This document shows, piece by piece, positions 55,523 to 64,000 of a DNA stretch of 64,000 nt. Under the pieces are notes generated by a model. It was given only the letters and a program-made list of their open reading frames with translations. It had not been told where the DNA came from and searched no databases. Position 1 is the first letter of the stretch; every line of letters begins with the position of its first letter. The stretch is from Cobetia amphilecti (GTDB lineage Bacteria > Pseudomonadota > Gammaproteobacteria > Pseudomonadales > Halomonadaceae), in NCBI RefSeq assembly GCF_030010415.1, contig NZ_JASCSA010000014.1. The stretch is one strand, 5' to 3'. The position numbers and the translations under genes are program-made.

Positions 55523-56295
55523 GAGGCACCTCCAGCATGGCGTTTTGCAGAGAGCGCCAGCACGGCGGCCAGTTGTCCCTGGAGTTCGCAGGCGCGCTGA
55601 ATTGCATCCTCTTGAAGTGGAGAGATGTCGGGTTTCGCCTCTGGATAGTCCTTTGCCAATTGATAGAGGTGCTCGGCTTCCGCTCTCGCGGCCCGCATGG
55701 ATTTTTTCAAGGCTCGACGTTGTTCCTGCAGTGCTGCATCGAGCGGTAGGTGCGATGTGCTGTCGGTTTTCGACGTGGGCAGTTCCTGTCGATTGCTCGG
55801 CAGTGGGATATCCGGTGAGCGCTCCGAAGTGCTATCGATGAGTTGATAGACACGGCGACGCTTGCCGATGGTGTCGGATTGCACAACGTGACCATCAATG
55901 ACCAGGCGATCGATCAGGTCACCGACTCGCTGCAGGACAATGATGGGTTTATAGCCCGCCAACTCTGGATGTTTCATCAGCTCGTTGCGGCAGCTGACTT
56001 TCGTGAAATGAGTCGGTTTATCCTTCAAGGCTCTCAGCCACTGCTGGAAGTGCTGTTTGATCAACTGTCCTCGCCGATAAGCTGCGGCAGTCGAGGAATC
56101 CTGGAATGTGGGAGTGCTCGAGGTGTGAGGGGGAGGAGAGCGGCGCTGGCTCTCTGAGGTGATGGTAGATGACGAGTCGTGTGACACCGAAGTCTCAGGC
56201 GTCTGGGAAGACTCGGCTATTGCCTTGCCCGTAGCAGAGGGCGCAAGAGGAGTAGATGAGGGTGTTGGTGTGGTGTGAGAAGAATTCGAGGTCAT
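55519..56295 (-). CDS. Unrecognised Ser/Thr-rich coiled protein coupled to the helicase
   Basis: The 258-residue protein starts with a 65-residue Ser/Thr/Pro-rich low-complexity stretch, then a small globular region (about 70-150, GQLIKQHFQQWLRALK and RVGDLIDRLVIDGHVVQ, reminiscent of a winged helix) and a C-terminal coiled coil (LQEQRRALKKSMRAARAEAEHLYQLA). It overlaps the helicase gene by 4 bp and is preceded by a coupled small frame. Probably a DNA-binding partner of the helicase; not more can be said. Confidence 0.6.
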   Translation of the reverse strand: MTSNSSHTTPTPSSTPLAPSATGKAIAESSQTPETSVSHDSSSTITSESQRRSPPPHTSSTPTFQDSSTAAAYRRGQLIKQHFQQWLRALKDKPTHFTKVSCRNELMKHPELAGYKPIIVLQRVGDLIDRLVIDGHVVQSDTIGKRRRVYQLIDSTSERSPDIPLPSNRQELPTSKTDSTSHLPLDAALQEQRRALKKSMRAARAEAEHLYQLAKDYPEAKPDISPLQEDAIQRACELQGQLAAVLALSAKRHAGGAS

Positions 56296-56585
56296 GACAG
56301 CACCTCGCTGCAGTCGCCAATGACGCGTGAGCGACAGTCTTGGGAAGGGGGATCGGGATAGCCGCCATAGGGGGTGGGTAGATCGGGGCTACGCGGGGAT
56401 GCCGTAGTCTGAATGACCATGGTTGAAGCTCCTTTGTGTTGGAGCCGCTCCCGCTGTCGCCAAACAGTGATGGGGGCGGCCGTACACGGGTTGGCGAACC
56501 GGCCACAAAGGACACCGGCAGACCCGAGGGTCTCCCGCGCACGACCGCCATAACGCATGGCAGACACAAAAAAAGCGCCAACCAT
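56292..56585 (-). CDS. Ash/Icd-like phage small protein (candidate)
   Basis: A 97-residue frame whose TGA overlaps the ATG of the 258-aa gene. Its composition (AMRYGGRARETLGSAGVLCGRF, then MVIQTTASPRSPDLPTPYGGYP) recalls the ash/Icd-type leader proteins of P4-like elements, which sit at the promoter end of the element operon. The overlapping frame 56195-56659 shows similar phrases (GRPSGLPVSFVAG), as occurs at these loci. A shorter product from Met56 (start 56420) is possible. Whether it is translated is unsure. Confidence 0.35.
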   Translation of the reverse strand: MVGAFFVSAMRYGGRARETLGSAGVLCGRFANPCTAAPITVWRQRERLQHKGASTMVIQTTASPRSPDLPTPYGGYPDPPSQDCRSRVIGDCSEVLS

Positions 56586-56796
56586 GGTTCGGGGCGCTTA
56601 TGCGCCTTTGTGGTTTCGAGTCGCCAAACCCGATCGAGGATTTTGCCTCGATAAGCCAAATCTAGCAGATGAAAGAGAGGCCGTAAATGTCATCCACCGG
56701 GAAAAGAAGCGTCTATTCGCAGTTGATCTCAATATCGCGAAAATTCGCCCCTGGCATGGCACGTTGCCATGGCATTCGATCGAGGGAATCGGGAGA

Positions 56797-57735
56797 ATGC
56801 TGCCTTTCTTTCAGCCGCGTAGCGAATCGACAGTCATGACGGAGTTGGTGGATCGGCCTTTGGCCGGAATTGTTCTCAGATTGCTGTCCGGTGTGTTGTT
56901 CACCGGCATGATGGTGTGTGTGAAGGCGGTCAGCGAGACAGTGGAAGTCGGGCAGACGGTGTTCTTTCGTTCGGCCTTTGCCTTGATTCCGATCATGATC
57001 TTCATGATGTGGCGCAAGGAGTTCCCGCGTGGTCTGGCGACCCGTCGACCGGGAGGACATCTGCTGCGCTCCGGTTTCGGTGCGGCCGCGATGTTTGCCT
57101 CCTTTGCGGCGGTTGCCTTGCTGCCCATATCGGAGGCGACGCTACTGGCACAGCTGACCCCGGTCATGATGGCCGTCGGCGGTGTGGTCTTGCTGGGGGA
57201 GCGGTTCAGTCGCCAGCGGGCGTTGGCGCTGGGATTGGCCTTGGCGGGAGTATTGGTGCTGATTCTGCCGTCGCTGAACTTCGAGAGCAGTACCGGCAAT
57301 GTGACCGGCTACGTGCTGGGGGTACTCTCGGCACTGCTGACGACTGGCGCGTTGCTGACGGTGAGGCGTATCTCGCGTACCGAGACGGCCGGAGCGATCG
57401 CCTTCTACTTCATCCTGGTCTCGGCCTTGGCCGGCTTGGCGACGCTACCGATGGGGTGGGCGCCGCTTTCCCAGGAGGCGTTGGGATTGTTGGTGCTGTC
57501 GGGATTGTTCGGGGGGGCTGCGCATATCTGCATGACACTGGCATTGCGCTACGCTGAGGCGTCCCGCCTGGCACCCTTCGAGTATGTCGCGTTGCTCTGG
57601 CCGATTCTGGCGGACCTGCTGATCTTCCATGTCCCCATCTCGAGTGGCTTCCTGTTTGCCCTGCCCCTGATGCTGGCAGGAGCAGGGCTGGCCGCCTTCG
57701 AAGGGCGTCAGATCAGATGGCCTCTTCGACGATGA
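56797..57735 (+). CDS. EamA/DMT family transporter
   Basis: A 312-residue membrane protein with ten predicted hydrophobic helices in two EamA repeats (GVLFTGMMVCVKAVS ... and GYVLGVLSALLTTGALLTVRR ...), the usual layout of drug/metabolite exporters. ATG at 56797 or 56836 are both possible; the frame extends further upstream through unlikely sequence. Its 3' end overlaps that of the convergent ABC ATPase gene by 23 bp. Substrate unknown. It marks the return to core chromosome after the second mobile block. Confidence 0.88.
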   Translation: MLPFFQPRSESTVMTELVDRPLAGIVLRLLSGVLFTGMMVCVKAVSETVEVGQTVFFRSAFALIPIMIFMMWRKEFPRGLATRRPGGHLLRSGFGAAAMFASFAAVALLPISEATLLAQLTPVMMAVGGVVLLGERFSRQRALALGLALAGVLVLILPSLNFESSTGNVTGYVLGVLSALLTTGALLTVRRISRTETAGAIAFYFILVSALAGLATLPMGWAPLSQEALGLLVLSGLFGGAAHICMTLALRYAEASRLAPFEYVALLWPILADLLIFHVPISSGFLFALPLMLAGAGLAAFEGRQIRWPLRR

Positions 57736-58462
57736 GCTGTGGCTGCCCCTGAGAGCAGGGCTCGATGCGGGCAGCCACGCGATAGACCTCACGCAGTCGC
57801 TCCGGGGTGACCACCTCAGCGGTCGGGCCGCTGGCGATGAGGCGGCCGTTCTGAAGCAGCATGGCCTGGTCCGTGAAGCGCAATGCCTGGCCCAGGTCGT
57901 GCAAGGCGGCAATGATCAGCATGCCTCGCTCGCGGGCGAGGCGGCGCAGAATGGTCAACAGCTGCAGCTGGCGATGCAGATCCAGTGCGGATGTTGGCTC
58001 ATCCAGCAGCAGAATCTCCGGTGACTGTACCAGCGCCTGGGCGGCACCCACCAACTGGCGCTGGCCTCCACTCAGATCGCCGATGTCCCGCTCGCCCAGC
58101 GCGCTGATTCCCAGATCGTCCAGTGCGCGCTCCACTTCGGCCATGTCCTCGGGCTGGACCTTGAGGCTGCGCCCTTGCATGCGCGCCAGAAGTACTGATT
58201 CATACACCGTCAGCACGGCATTGACGCCGGTGTCCTGTGGCATATAGCCGATGGGGCGCTGGCGAGTCGCGCCCTCGACGCGTGCCTCCCCACCGCCATC
58301 GATCAACCCGAGAATGCGCCGGAACAAGGTCGACTTGCCGGCGGCGTTTGGCCCCAGCAAGGCCACCACTTGCCCCCCTTCAAAGCAGGGCGTCGTGACC
58401 TCCGCCAGAATCTGGCGGCGACCATAGTGGGCGGACAAGCGATCAAGCGTGAGCGTTACCAT
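57713..58462 (-). CDS. Iron-type ABC transporter ATP-binding protein
   Basis: A 249-residue ATPase of the FecE/FhuC group: Walker A LLGPNAAGKST, Q-loop YMPQD, signature DLSGGQRQLVGAAQALVQ, Walker B ILLLDEPTSALD and H-loop AALHDL. It energises the FecCD-type permease whose gene overlaps it by 7 bp. ATG at 58462; a longer open frame exists upstream but is only another reading of the permease gene. Last gene of the importer operon. Confidence 0.93.
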   Translation of the reverse strand: MVTLTLDRLSAHYGRRQILAEVTTPCFEGGQVVALLGPNAAGKSTLFRRILGLIDGGGEARVEGATRQRPIGYMPQDTGVNAVLTVYESVLLARMQGRSLKVQPEDMAEVERALDDLGISALGERDIGDLSGGQRQLVGAAQALVQSPEILLLDEPTSALDLHRQLQLLTILRRLARERGMLIIAALHDLGQALRFTDQAMLLQNGRLIASGPTAEVVTPERLREVYRVAARIEPCSQGQPQLIVEEAI

Positions 58463-59523
58463 GAGGATGACTTCTGTCGCAGGATGAGGAACAGGAAGAA
58501 GGGAATGCCGACCAGTGAGGTGATGATGCCGATCGGGATCACCGTACCGGGAAGGATGATCTTCGACAGCACCGAGCCGATTGAGAGAATCAGCGCCCCG
58601 CACAGGGCGGAGCCGGGCACGAAGAAGCGTTGATCTTCTCCCAGCAGCAGACGCGCGATATGCGGACCGACCAGACCGATGAAGCCGATGGTGCCGACGA
58701 AGGCCACGGCGATGGCTGCCAGTAGCGAGACCAGTACCAGCACTTCCAGGCGCAGTGCCTTGGGTTTGACGCCCATGCTTTCCGCCTTGGTATCTCCCAG
58801 GCGCATGGCCGTCAGTGCCCAGCCATGACGTGCCAGCAGCGGTAGCACGATGGCCAGAACGCCGAGTGAGACCCAGAACTTGGGCCAGGTGGCCTTGGTC
58901 AGGCTGCCCATGGTCCAGAAGACCACGGCGGCCACGGCCTGTTGGCTGGCGAAGAACTGGATCAGGGCCATCAACGAATTGAAGATGAAGACCATGGCAA
59001 TGCCGAGCAACACGATGGTCTCGATCGTCACGCCACGCTTCATGCTCAAGGCGTGGATGAAGAAGGCCGTGATCATGGCCATGACGAAGGCATTGATGGG
59101 AACCACATAATCGATGGCGGCGGGGATGATCGCGACGCCAAAGGCCAGTGCCAGCGCGGCACCGAAGCTGGCCCCGGCCGAGATGCCTAGGGTGAAGGGG
59201 CTGGCCAGGGGGTTGCTCAGGATGGTCTGCATTTGAGCGCCGGCCACCGACAGGCTGGCACCGACCACCAGCGCCATCAGGGCGACGGGCATGCGGATTT
59301 CCCACAGAATGACCCGCACCTGATCACTCACGGAGTCCGGTGAGATCAATGCCGCGATGACCTCATCGAGAGGGAAGCGTGCCGGCCCGAGCGAAAGGTC
59401 CAGACACAGACTCAAGAACAGTGCCACGCCCAGTGACACCAGGATCAGCTGCCGTTTGACCACCGAGGCGCGGTAGTGGCTCCCCCCTTGCGAGAGGGGA
59501 GCGGAAGAGGTGACATCATTCAT
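58456..59523 (-). CDS. FecCD-family ABC permease
   Basis: A 355-residue integral membrane protein with about nine or ten helices and the FecCD hallmarks GAQMQTILSNPLASPFTLGISAGA, GDTKAESMGV and FVGLVGPHIARLLLG-like segment. One permease gene means a homodimeric channel. It overlaps the genes on both sides (ATPase and binding protein), so the three are translated together. Confidence 0.93.
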   Translation of the reverse strand: MNDVTSSAPLSQGGSHYRASVVKRQLILVSLGVALFLSLCLDLSLGPARFPLDEVIAALISPDSVSDQVRVILWEIRMPVALMALVVGASLSVAGAQMQTILSNPLASPFTLGISAGASFGAALALAFGVAIIPAAIDYVVPINAFVMAMITAFFIHALSMKRGVTIETIVLLGIAMVFIFNSLMALIQFFASQQAVAAVVFWTMGSLTKATWPKFWVSLGVLAIVLPLLARHGWALTAMRLGDTKAESMGVKPKALRLEVLVLVSLLAAIAVAFVGTIGFIGLVGPHIARLLLGEDQRFFVPGSALCGALILSIGSVLSKIILPGTVIPIGIITSLVGIPFFLFLILRQKSSSW

Positions 59524-60640
59524 CTTTCAGCGAGACCCAGTAGCCAGGTGCGTAGTCCACGGGCAGGAAGCGTTCGTGAAGCTCCTGCATGGTGGCTTCC
59601 GGGTCAAGATCGGCAAACAGCTCCGGGTGGAACCATTTGGCCATCTTCTGAACCGCCACGAAGTAGTAGGGGCTGTTGTAGAACTGATGCCAGATGGCGT
59701 GGAAGTTGTCGTTATCCACGGCTTGAATGCCCGTCATGGCGGTACGCTGGGTCAGCGCTTGAAGCTTCTCGCGAGCGAGATTCTGATCGGCCCCTGGGCC
59801 GACACCGACCCATTTGCCGCCTGGCACATAGGCGTCCCAGCTTCCGCCTGTCACGACGACATGCTCAGGGTTGGCGGCGATGATCTGCTCGGGGTTCAGG
59901 GTGCCGAAGGTGGAGGGAATGATGCCTTCGGCGATGTTGTGGCCGCCGGCCAGGTCAACGTATTCGCCGAAGTTGCCCGGACCGAAACTCATGCAGCAGT
60001 CGTCGGAGTAGCCGCCGGCGCGATCGATGAAGACATCAGGGCGCTGTGGATCCTGCTCCGCGATGACATCGGTGACGCGTGCCATCTGCTCTTCGGTGTA
60101 GGCGATGAACGCCTCCGCCCTGTCTTCCTTGCCCAGCAACTGGCCCATCAGGCGCATCGAAGGCGTGGTGTTCGCGAGTGGGTCCTCGCGGAAGTCGACA
60201 TAGACAATCGGGATATCCAGCTGAGCCAGTTTGTCGTCATAGGCAGCGTCCTCGGTTGCCTGACGGGCTTCCAGGTTCATCAGCACCACATCCGGCTTCA
60301 GGGCTGCTGCCTGCTCGACATCGAAAGTGCCATCCTTGAAGCCGCCGAAGGTCGGGATCTTCTCGAGTTCCGGAAAGCGCTTGGCATAGTGGGCATAGTT
60401 GTCCGGGTCGGCTTGAGAGAAGTCCTCACGCCAGCCCACTACCTTGTTGAAGGGCGCCTCGGGCTCCAGTGCGCCTAGCAGATAGACTTGGCGACCTTCG
60501 CCCAGAATCATGCGCTCGACCGGGGCATCAAGGGTGACTTGCCGGCCGGCAATGTCCGTCAAAGTGATCTCTTCGGCGGCAGCGCCGAAGCTGGAGGCCA
60601 ATAGCAGGCCGCCGGCTGTCATGGAAAGCAGAGGCTTCAT
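59516..60640 (-). CDS. Periplasmic substrate-binding protein of the iron-type ABC importer
   Basis: A 374-residue protein with a signal peptide (MKPLLSMTAGGLLLASSFGAAAEE) and a class III binding-protein fold (ITLTDIAGRQVTLDAPVERMIL; DVVLMNLEARQ). It carries an unusual CC pair in SDDCCMSFGPGNFGEYV. Ligand is likely a ferric siderophore, haem or related chelate. ATG at 60640 directly opens the signal peptide. First gene of the operon, with a Fur-like site about 80 bp upstream. Confidence 0.9.
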   Translation of the reverse strand: MKPLLSMTAGGLLLASSFGAAAEEITLTDIAGRQVTLDAPVERMILGEGRQVYLLGALEPEAPFNKVVGWREDFSQADPDNYAHYAKRFPELEKIPTFGGFKDGTFDVEQAAALKPDVVLMNLEARQATEDAAYDDKLAQLDIPIVYVDFREDPLANTTPSMRLMGQLLGKEDRAEAFIAYTEEQMARVTDVIAEQDPQRPDVFIDRAGGYSDDCCMSFGPGNFGEYVDLAGGHNIAEGIIPSTFGTLNPEQIIAANPEHVVVTGGSWDAYVPGGKWVGVGPGADQNLAREKLQALTQRTAMTGIQAVDNDNFHAIWHQFYNSPYYFVAVQKMAKWFHPELFADLDPEATMQELHERFLPVDYAPGYWVSLKDE

Positions 60641-60718
60641 GTGTGACTCGCTGGGAGGGAGAGAAAAATGCATCGCGCATGCTGGCGCCCGCACGGCTAT
60701 GATCGATGCGGGACAGGT

Positions 60719-60733
60719 TGCATCTCATTATCA
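60719..60733 (-). promoter_or_regulatory. Candidate Fur box
   Basis: On the minus strand TGATAATGAGATGCA matches the 7-1-7 Fur consensus perfectly in its first half (TGATAAT) and at three of seven positions in the second. It lies in front of the importer operon, where iron repression would be expected. Confidence 0.5.
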
Positions 60734-60951
60734 TCTGCGTTGCGATTATGAAGTAATTCCCGATGAGCGTCGATATGGCCTCGTCTGTCTCGATATCCAG
60801 CGTGCACCGCCCTTAGACCATCATCAAGTCTGTACTTGTTTCGCAACCCAGCCATCTCAGCGGCAGTACTAAAATGGTTTGGCTTAGAGCTTATATCTAG
60901 TCGGTTTTTTGATAGCACACATATCACCCCGCCTATTTTCACGGCGACGCT

Positions 60952-61947
60952 TTATCTCGCCCGATAGCGCGCCTGGGTACCCGAGGGACTCTCACCGAAC
61001 AGACGGCGATAGTCCTGGGCAAACTGGCCCAGATGATAGAAGCCCCAGTCGCTGGCGATCTGACCGATCGTGCTTGTTGACTGAGGATCGCAAAGCCGCC
61101 GCCGCACTTGATTGAGTCGGTTGAAGCGGATGAACTGCATCGGACTGAGACCGAGGATGCTGGTAAAGCTGTTGTGCAGTGTCCGCTGACTGACGTGGGC
61201 GATACGACAGAGACTCTCGATGCTGACCGGTGCAGGCTCCCCTCGGTTTACATGCTCGCGTACGCGCTCCACTACCTGCCGTCGGTGGTGATAGCTGGGG
61301 TAGCGATCGGTGAGAGGTGTCCATTCCTCAAGAATGGCGGCAACAGCCAGTGACAGGATGCCCTGATGCACCTGAACCTCGAATCCCGGCCCCTGTCGCT
61401 TGATCAGGCGGTCCATCAGGAAGGTGACCCCTCGCCGAGTTCCTTGCGTCACCCCGAGTCGCATCGTGTGCTGCGGATCCCCTTCCATTAGCGTCAGTGC
61501 CGACTCCCCCGCGACCTCGAGCAGCCAGTCACGCCGTAACACGAGACAATGGATCGCGAAGGTATCGGGCGTGGTCAGCGCGAAATCCTGCCCACCCGGC
61601 TGACACATGATGTCGCCTTTCTCAAGCGCGTAACCATTGATCCGGCAGGGCTGGCGTTCAGCCGGAATGCCGATCCACAGCGAATCCGGCCAGACATGAC
61701 ATTGCTGGCCCAATGCCTGACTGGTGTATTCCTTGAATACCTGCATTCCCGGCAGATGGAGTTCATCGATACGCCCATAGAAGGCGCCCTGACCGTATTG
61801 GTCGTAGTGTTGTGACCAGTCGGTCAGGTTATGCGCCTGTTCATTGACGTCCCATGCCTCCCGTGTGCACTTGCCTGGTGCATGCTCGAAAACCCCGTGC
61901 TGCCAGGTGGCATCACTGTTGTCCGTTCGTGATACATCTTCGTTCAT
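60952..61947 (-). CDS. AraC-family regulator, EutR-like
   Basis: The 331-residue protein has a C-terminal AraC-type double HTH: SIESLCRIAHVSQRTLHNSF and TIGQIASDWGFYHLGQFAQDYRRLFGESP. The N-terminal 200 residues (EQAHNLTDWSQHYDQYG, VFKEYTSQALGQQCHVWPDS) resemble EutR-type sensors. It is divergent from a small-molecule kinase and class III aminotransferase operon, its probable target. A direct repeat CATTGAT (61945-61951 and 61961-61967) overlaps its start and could be an autoregulatory site. Confidence 0.85.
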   Translation of the reverse strand: MNEDVSRTDNSDATWQHGVFEHAPGKCTREAWDVNEQAHNLTDWSQHYDQYGQGAFYGRIDELHLPGMQVFKEYTSQALGQQCHVWPDSLWIGIPAERQPCRINGYALEKGDIMCQPGGQDFALTTPDTFAIHCLVLRRDWLLEVAGESALTLMEGDPQHTMRLGVTQGTRRGVTFLMDRLIKRQGPGFEVQVHQGILSLAVAAILEEWTPLTDRYPSYHHRRQVVERVREHVNRGEPAPVSIESLCRIAHVSQRTLHNSFTSILGLSPMQFIRFNRLNQVRRRLCDPQSTSTIGQIASDWGFYHLGQFAQDYRRLFGESPSGTQARYRAR

Positions 61948-62172
61948 TGATCAATTAACTCATTGATATTGTTGGTATTTCCAGATTTGCCGGATGCTGA
62001 TAACGCATCACCTCGCGCTGTCGTTAGTCTGAGTCATGCAACTTTCGCGCACAGAGTCATGCCGTGAGCCAGATCGTGGGTCGTGAGATTGGCCACTGGC
62101 TTCTGAACGCAGACGAAGTGTGACACCGAGACCGCAAGATCCCCGGTCTTCCCATGTCAGCGAGGTGGTGAG

Positions 62173-63297
62173 ATGTATACGGAAACTCTGATAAATCAAA
62201 CAAGACACGAGTTGGTCACTTGCCTGGAAAAATGGCACATGGCGGAAACCTCGCGGATCTCGCTGCTGACCATGTCAGAGAACGCGACCTTTCTGGCCGA
62301 GGATGACGAGGCAGGACGCAGAATCATCATTCGGGTCCACCGCCCGGAGTATCACTGCCGGGAGGAGATCGAGTCCGAGCTGGCTTGGATTGATGACCTG
62401 CGCACGATGGCACGGATCAATACGCCGGCCCCGGTCATGACCACGACAGGCAGCCCTGTGCTGAGTATCTCCGCCGGCGGGCGATCCTTGTATGTTGTGG
62501 CCTTCGAGCATGTGGTCGGCAGTGAGCCGGATATCGGCGATGACTTGCCGCAGTGGTTTGAACGGCTGGGCGCGATGACTGCCACGCTGCACGAACACAG
62601 TCGTCGCTGGCAGCCCCCTGAAGGCTTCGTGCGCAAGCGTTGGGACCTGGAAAGCATGATCTCGCCCCGTGGGCTGTGGGGCGATTGGCGAAATGCGCCG
62701 GGCATGACGGTGGAAGAGGCCCAGGCCATCAATGCTGCCATCCCTTATCTCAAGTCGGAGATTGCCTTGTATGGCACGGCGCCACAGCAGTTCGGTCTGG
62801 TCCATGCCGACCTGCGCTTGACCAACCTGCTGGTGTCACAGGACAGCATGGCGATCATCGACTTCGATGACTGCGGCTTCTGCTGGTATGCCTATGACTT
62901 CGCTGCGGCGATCAGCTTCCACGAGACGGATTCGAGCATCCCGCAGCTCAGAGACGCCTGGATCAAGGGATATCGTTCGGTGGCCGAATTCCCTGCGGCA
63001 GATGAAGCAATGCTGGATACCTTCATCATGCTGCGTCGCATTCTGCTGTGTGCCTGGCTGGCCACGCATCAGGAGAGCAAGGAAGGCAAGACACTGAGTG
63101 ATGGTTTCAGCCGAGATACGGCCCTCATGGCGCGGCGCTATGTTCAGCAACGAGGGGGCCAGTCACGAGAGGGCCAGCAAGGTGTCGTGCAGACACTGGG
63201 CGTGCAGACACCGGGCATGCAGGAACACGACGATCAGGCGGATGTTGATCGGACAGGTACAGATCGGACAATCAATGACAAGGTGAGGATGGCGTGA
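62173..63297 (+). CDS. APH/choline-kinase-like phosphotransferase (ethanolamine or hydroxylysine kinase type)
   Basis: The 374-residue protein has the aminoglycoside/choline kinase fold: RIIIRVHRPEYH in the N-lobe, the Brenner motif LVHADLRLTNLLV with catalytic Asp, and IDFDDCGFCWYAYDFA with the metal Asp. Residues 325-374 are a Gln/Thr/Asp-rich tail that may be unstructured. Its stop overlaps the ATG of a class III aminotransferase-like gene by 1 bp. Similar pairs phosphorylate an amino alcohol and then remove phosphate and amine with a PLP phospho-lyase; here the EutR-like regulator points to ethanolamine or a relative. Confidence 0.85.
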   Translation: MYTETLINQTRHELVTCLEKWHMAETSRISLLTMSENATFLAEDDEAGRRIIIRVHRPEYHCREEIESELAWIDDLRTMARINTPAPVMTTTGSPVLSISAGGRSLYVVAFEHVVGSEPDIGDDLPQWFERLGAMTATLHEHSRRWQPPEGFVRKRWDLESMISPRGLWGDWRNAPGMTVEEAQAINAAIPYLKSEIALYGTAPQQFGLVHADLRLTNLLVSQDSMAIIDFDDCGFCWYAYDFAAAISFHETDSSIPQLRDAWIKGYRSVAEFPAADEAMLDTFIMLRRILLCAWLATHQESKEGKTLSDGFSRDTALMARRYVQQRGGQSREGQQGVVQTLGVQTPGMQEHDDQADVDRTGTDRTINDKVRMA

Positions 63298-64000
63298 TGG
63301 AAAAGGTACGCGGGATTCTGGATCAGAACGCCTTCAGCATGGCGCATATCGACAAGGCTGATGCGCGAATCGGCGCCTTGGTGCGCAAGCGGCTGGAAAC
63401 GGTAGGGCCGACGTCCATGCTCTTCTATGAGGAGCCGCTGCACATCGTCCGGGGCGAGCGGGTCTGGTTGTTCGATGATCAAGGCAAGCGCTACCTGGAT
63501 GTCTACAACAATGTGCCGTCCATCGGCCACTGCCATCCTCGCGTGGTCCAGGCGGTCGCTGAACAGATGGGGACCCTCAACGTGCACAACCGCTATCTGC
63601 ACGAAGGCATCCATCGCTATGCCGAGCGTCTGCTGGACACGCTGCCGCGCGCGCTCAATCGACTGGTGATGATGTGTACCGGCAGTGAAAGCAACGACAT
63701 GGCGCTGAGGCTGGCGCGTGGCTGGACGGGCCGGCAGGGGATCATCGTCACCGAGGCGGCCTACCACGGCAACACGGCCGCCGTGACGGAAGTTTCACCG
63801 TCTTCCTACAAACAGGGAACGCCGCCGGATCACGTACATATCCTGCCGATCTCCCGGATGAGTGAGCAGGCAGACCCGGCCGTCTGGTTCGCCGAGCAGG
63901 TGCGGTACGGCATCGAACAGCTGGAGGCGAGGGGCCATGGATGCGCGGCGCTGCTGGTCGACTCCATCTTCTCGAGCGATGGCATCTATGCCGACCCCGC
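63297..64000 (+). CDS. Class III aminotransferase / PLP phospho-lyase (3' end outside window)
   Basis: The open frame starts with ATG at 63297, overlapping the kinase stop, and runs to the end of the window (about 234 codons). It shows class III features: FDDQGKRYLDVYNNVPSIGHCHP near residue 58, then LVMMCTGSESNDMALRLAR and AAYHGNT. The PLP lysine lies beyond the edge. The family includes ethanolamine-phosphate and phosphohydroxylysine phospho-lyases, which fits the kinase partner; a plain omega-aminotransferase is the alternative. Confidence 0.88.
   Translation, partial: MEKVRGILDQNAFSMAHIDKADARIGALVRKRLETVGPTSMLFYEEPLHIVRGERVWLFDDQGKRYLDVYNNVPSIGHCHPRVVQAVAEQMGTLNVHNRYLHEGIHRYAERLLDTLPRALNRLVMMCTGSESNDMALRLARGWTGRQGIIVTEAAYHGNTAAVTEVSPSSYKQGTPPDHVHILPISRMSEQADPAVWFAEQVRYGIEQLEARGHGCAALLVDSIFSSDGIYADP

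Noticed and set aside
57713..59305. 530-codon frame joining extra N-terminal sequence to the ABC ATPase
   Set aside because: The upstream half is a frame shadow of the FecCD permease gene; the ATPase starts at the internal ATG at 58462.
1..64000. CRISPR array
   Set aside because: No series of short, evenly spaced direct repeats with unique spacers was seen anywhere in the window.

Overview
The window reads as chromosome of a gammaproteobacterium, most likely a member of the Halomonadaceae (Halomonas or Cobetia type). This is an inference from the GC-rich core genes and from the mix of a phasin-like protein, an oxygen-dependent MesD/MesX methionine synthase pair, ergothioneine synthesis, an ethanolamine-type kinase/phospholyase pair and many LysR/AraC-controlled catabolic operons. 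No rRNA, complete tRNA or CRISPR array was seen.

The core chromosome is interrupted by two accessory blocks. The first, about 2.3-26.1 kb, is a defence island of strikingly patchy base composition. It holds a caspase-like protease and a T5orf172 (GIY-YIG) protein, both AT-rich and bordered by attC-like hairpins; an IS30 element; a GC-rich three-gene block with an Mrr-like nuclease, a HamA-like nuclease and a large HamB-like helicase (Hachiman-like); a NucS/DUF91-like nuclease; an AT-rich HNH endonuclease; a nuclease-helicase-S24 peptidase fusion followed by a MazG-like pyrophosphohydrolase; and a Cap4-like nuclease / middle protein / SMC ATPase operon (Lamassu or ABC-3C type). Between these lie wrecks of earlier systems: an Abi_2 gene, an AbiEii gene and an HsdR 3' end, each with in-frame stops. 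A roughly 290-bp leader sequence and the 5' end of the fusion gene are duplicated at 2.5-3.0 kb and 13.9-15.6 kb. The comparison suggests that the HNH gene was inserted into that leader.

The second block, about 46.2-56.6 kb, is a one-directional (minus strand) mobile-element module. From its promoter end it holds an ash/Icd-like leader ORF, a 258-aa coiled protein, a DEAD/DEAH helicase with an altered Walker A motif, a canonical tyrosine integrase, and a tightly coupled trio of 333, 864 and 871 aa. The 871-aa protein is a full tyrosine recombinase; the 864-aa protein looks like a recombinase fold lacking the catalytic His and Tyr. The trio resembles the architecture of Gamma-Mobile-Trio (GMT) elements.

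The core regions hold: a racemase end and LysR gene (0-1.7 kb); flavin reductase, mesD and mesX (26.1-29.0 kb); a sigma-54 activator divergent from a monooxygenase/SDR operon that carries a good -24/-12 promoter (29.6-34.7 kb); a META lipoprotein; an RraA-family aldolase, aminotransferase and dicarboxylate symporter operon with LysR gene (35.6-39.9 kb); a voltage-sensor-like membrane protein; egtB; DUF427; a NERD protein (40.3-44.2 kb); hipBA with palindromic operators (44.3-46.0 kb); and, after the second block, an EamA exporter, an iron-type ABC importer with Fur-like site, an EutR-like AraC regulator and a kinase/class-III aminotransferase operon that runs off the right end.
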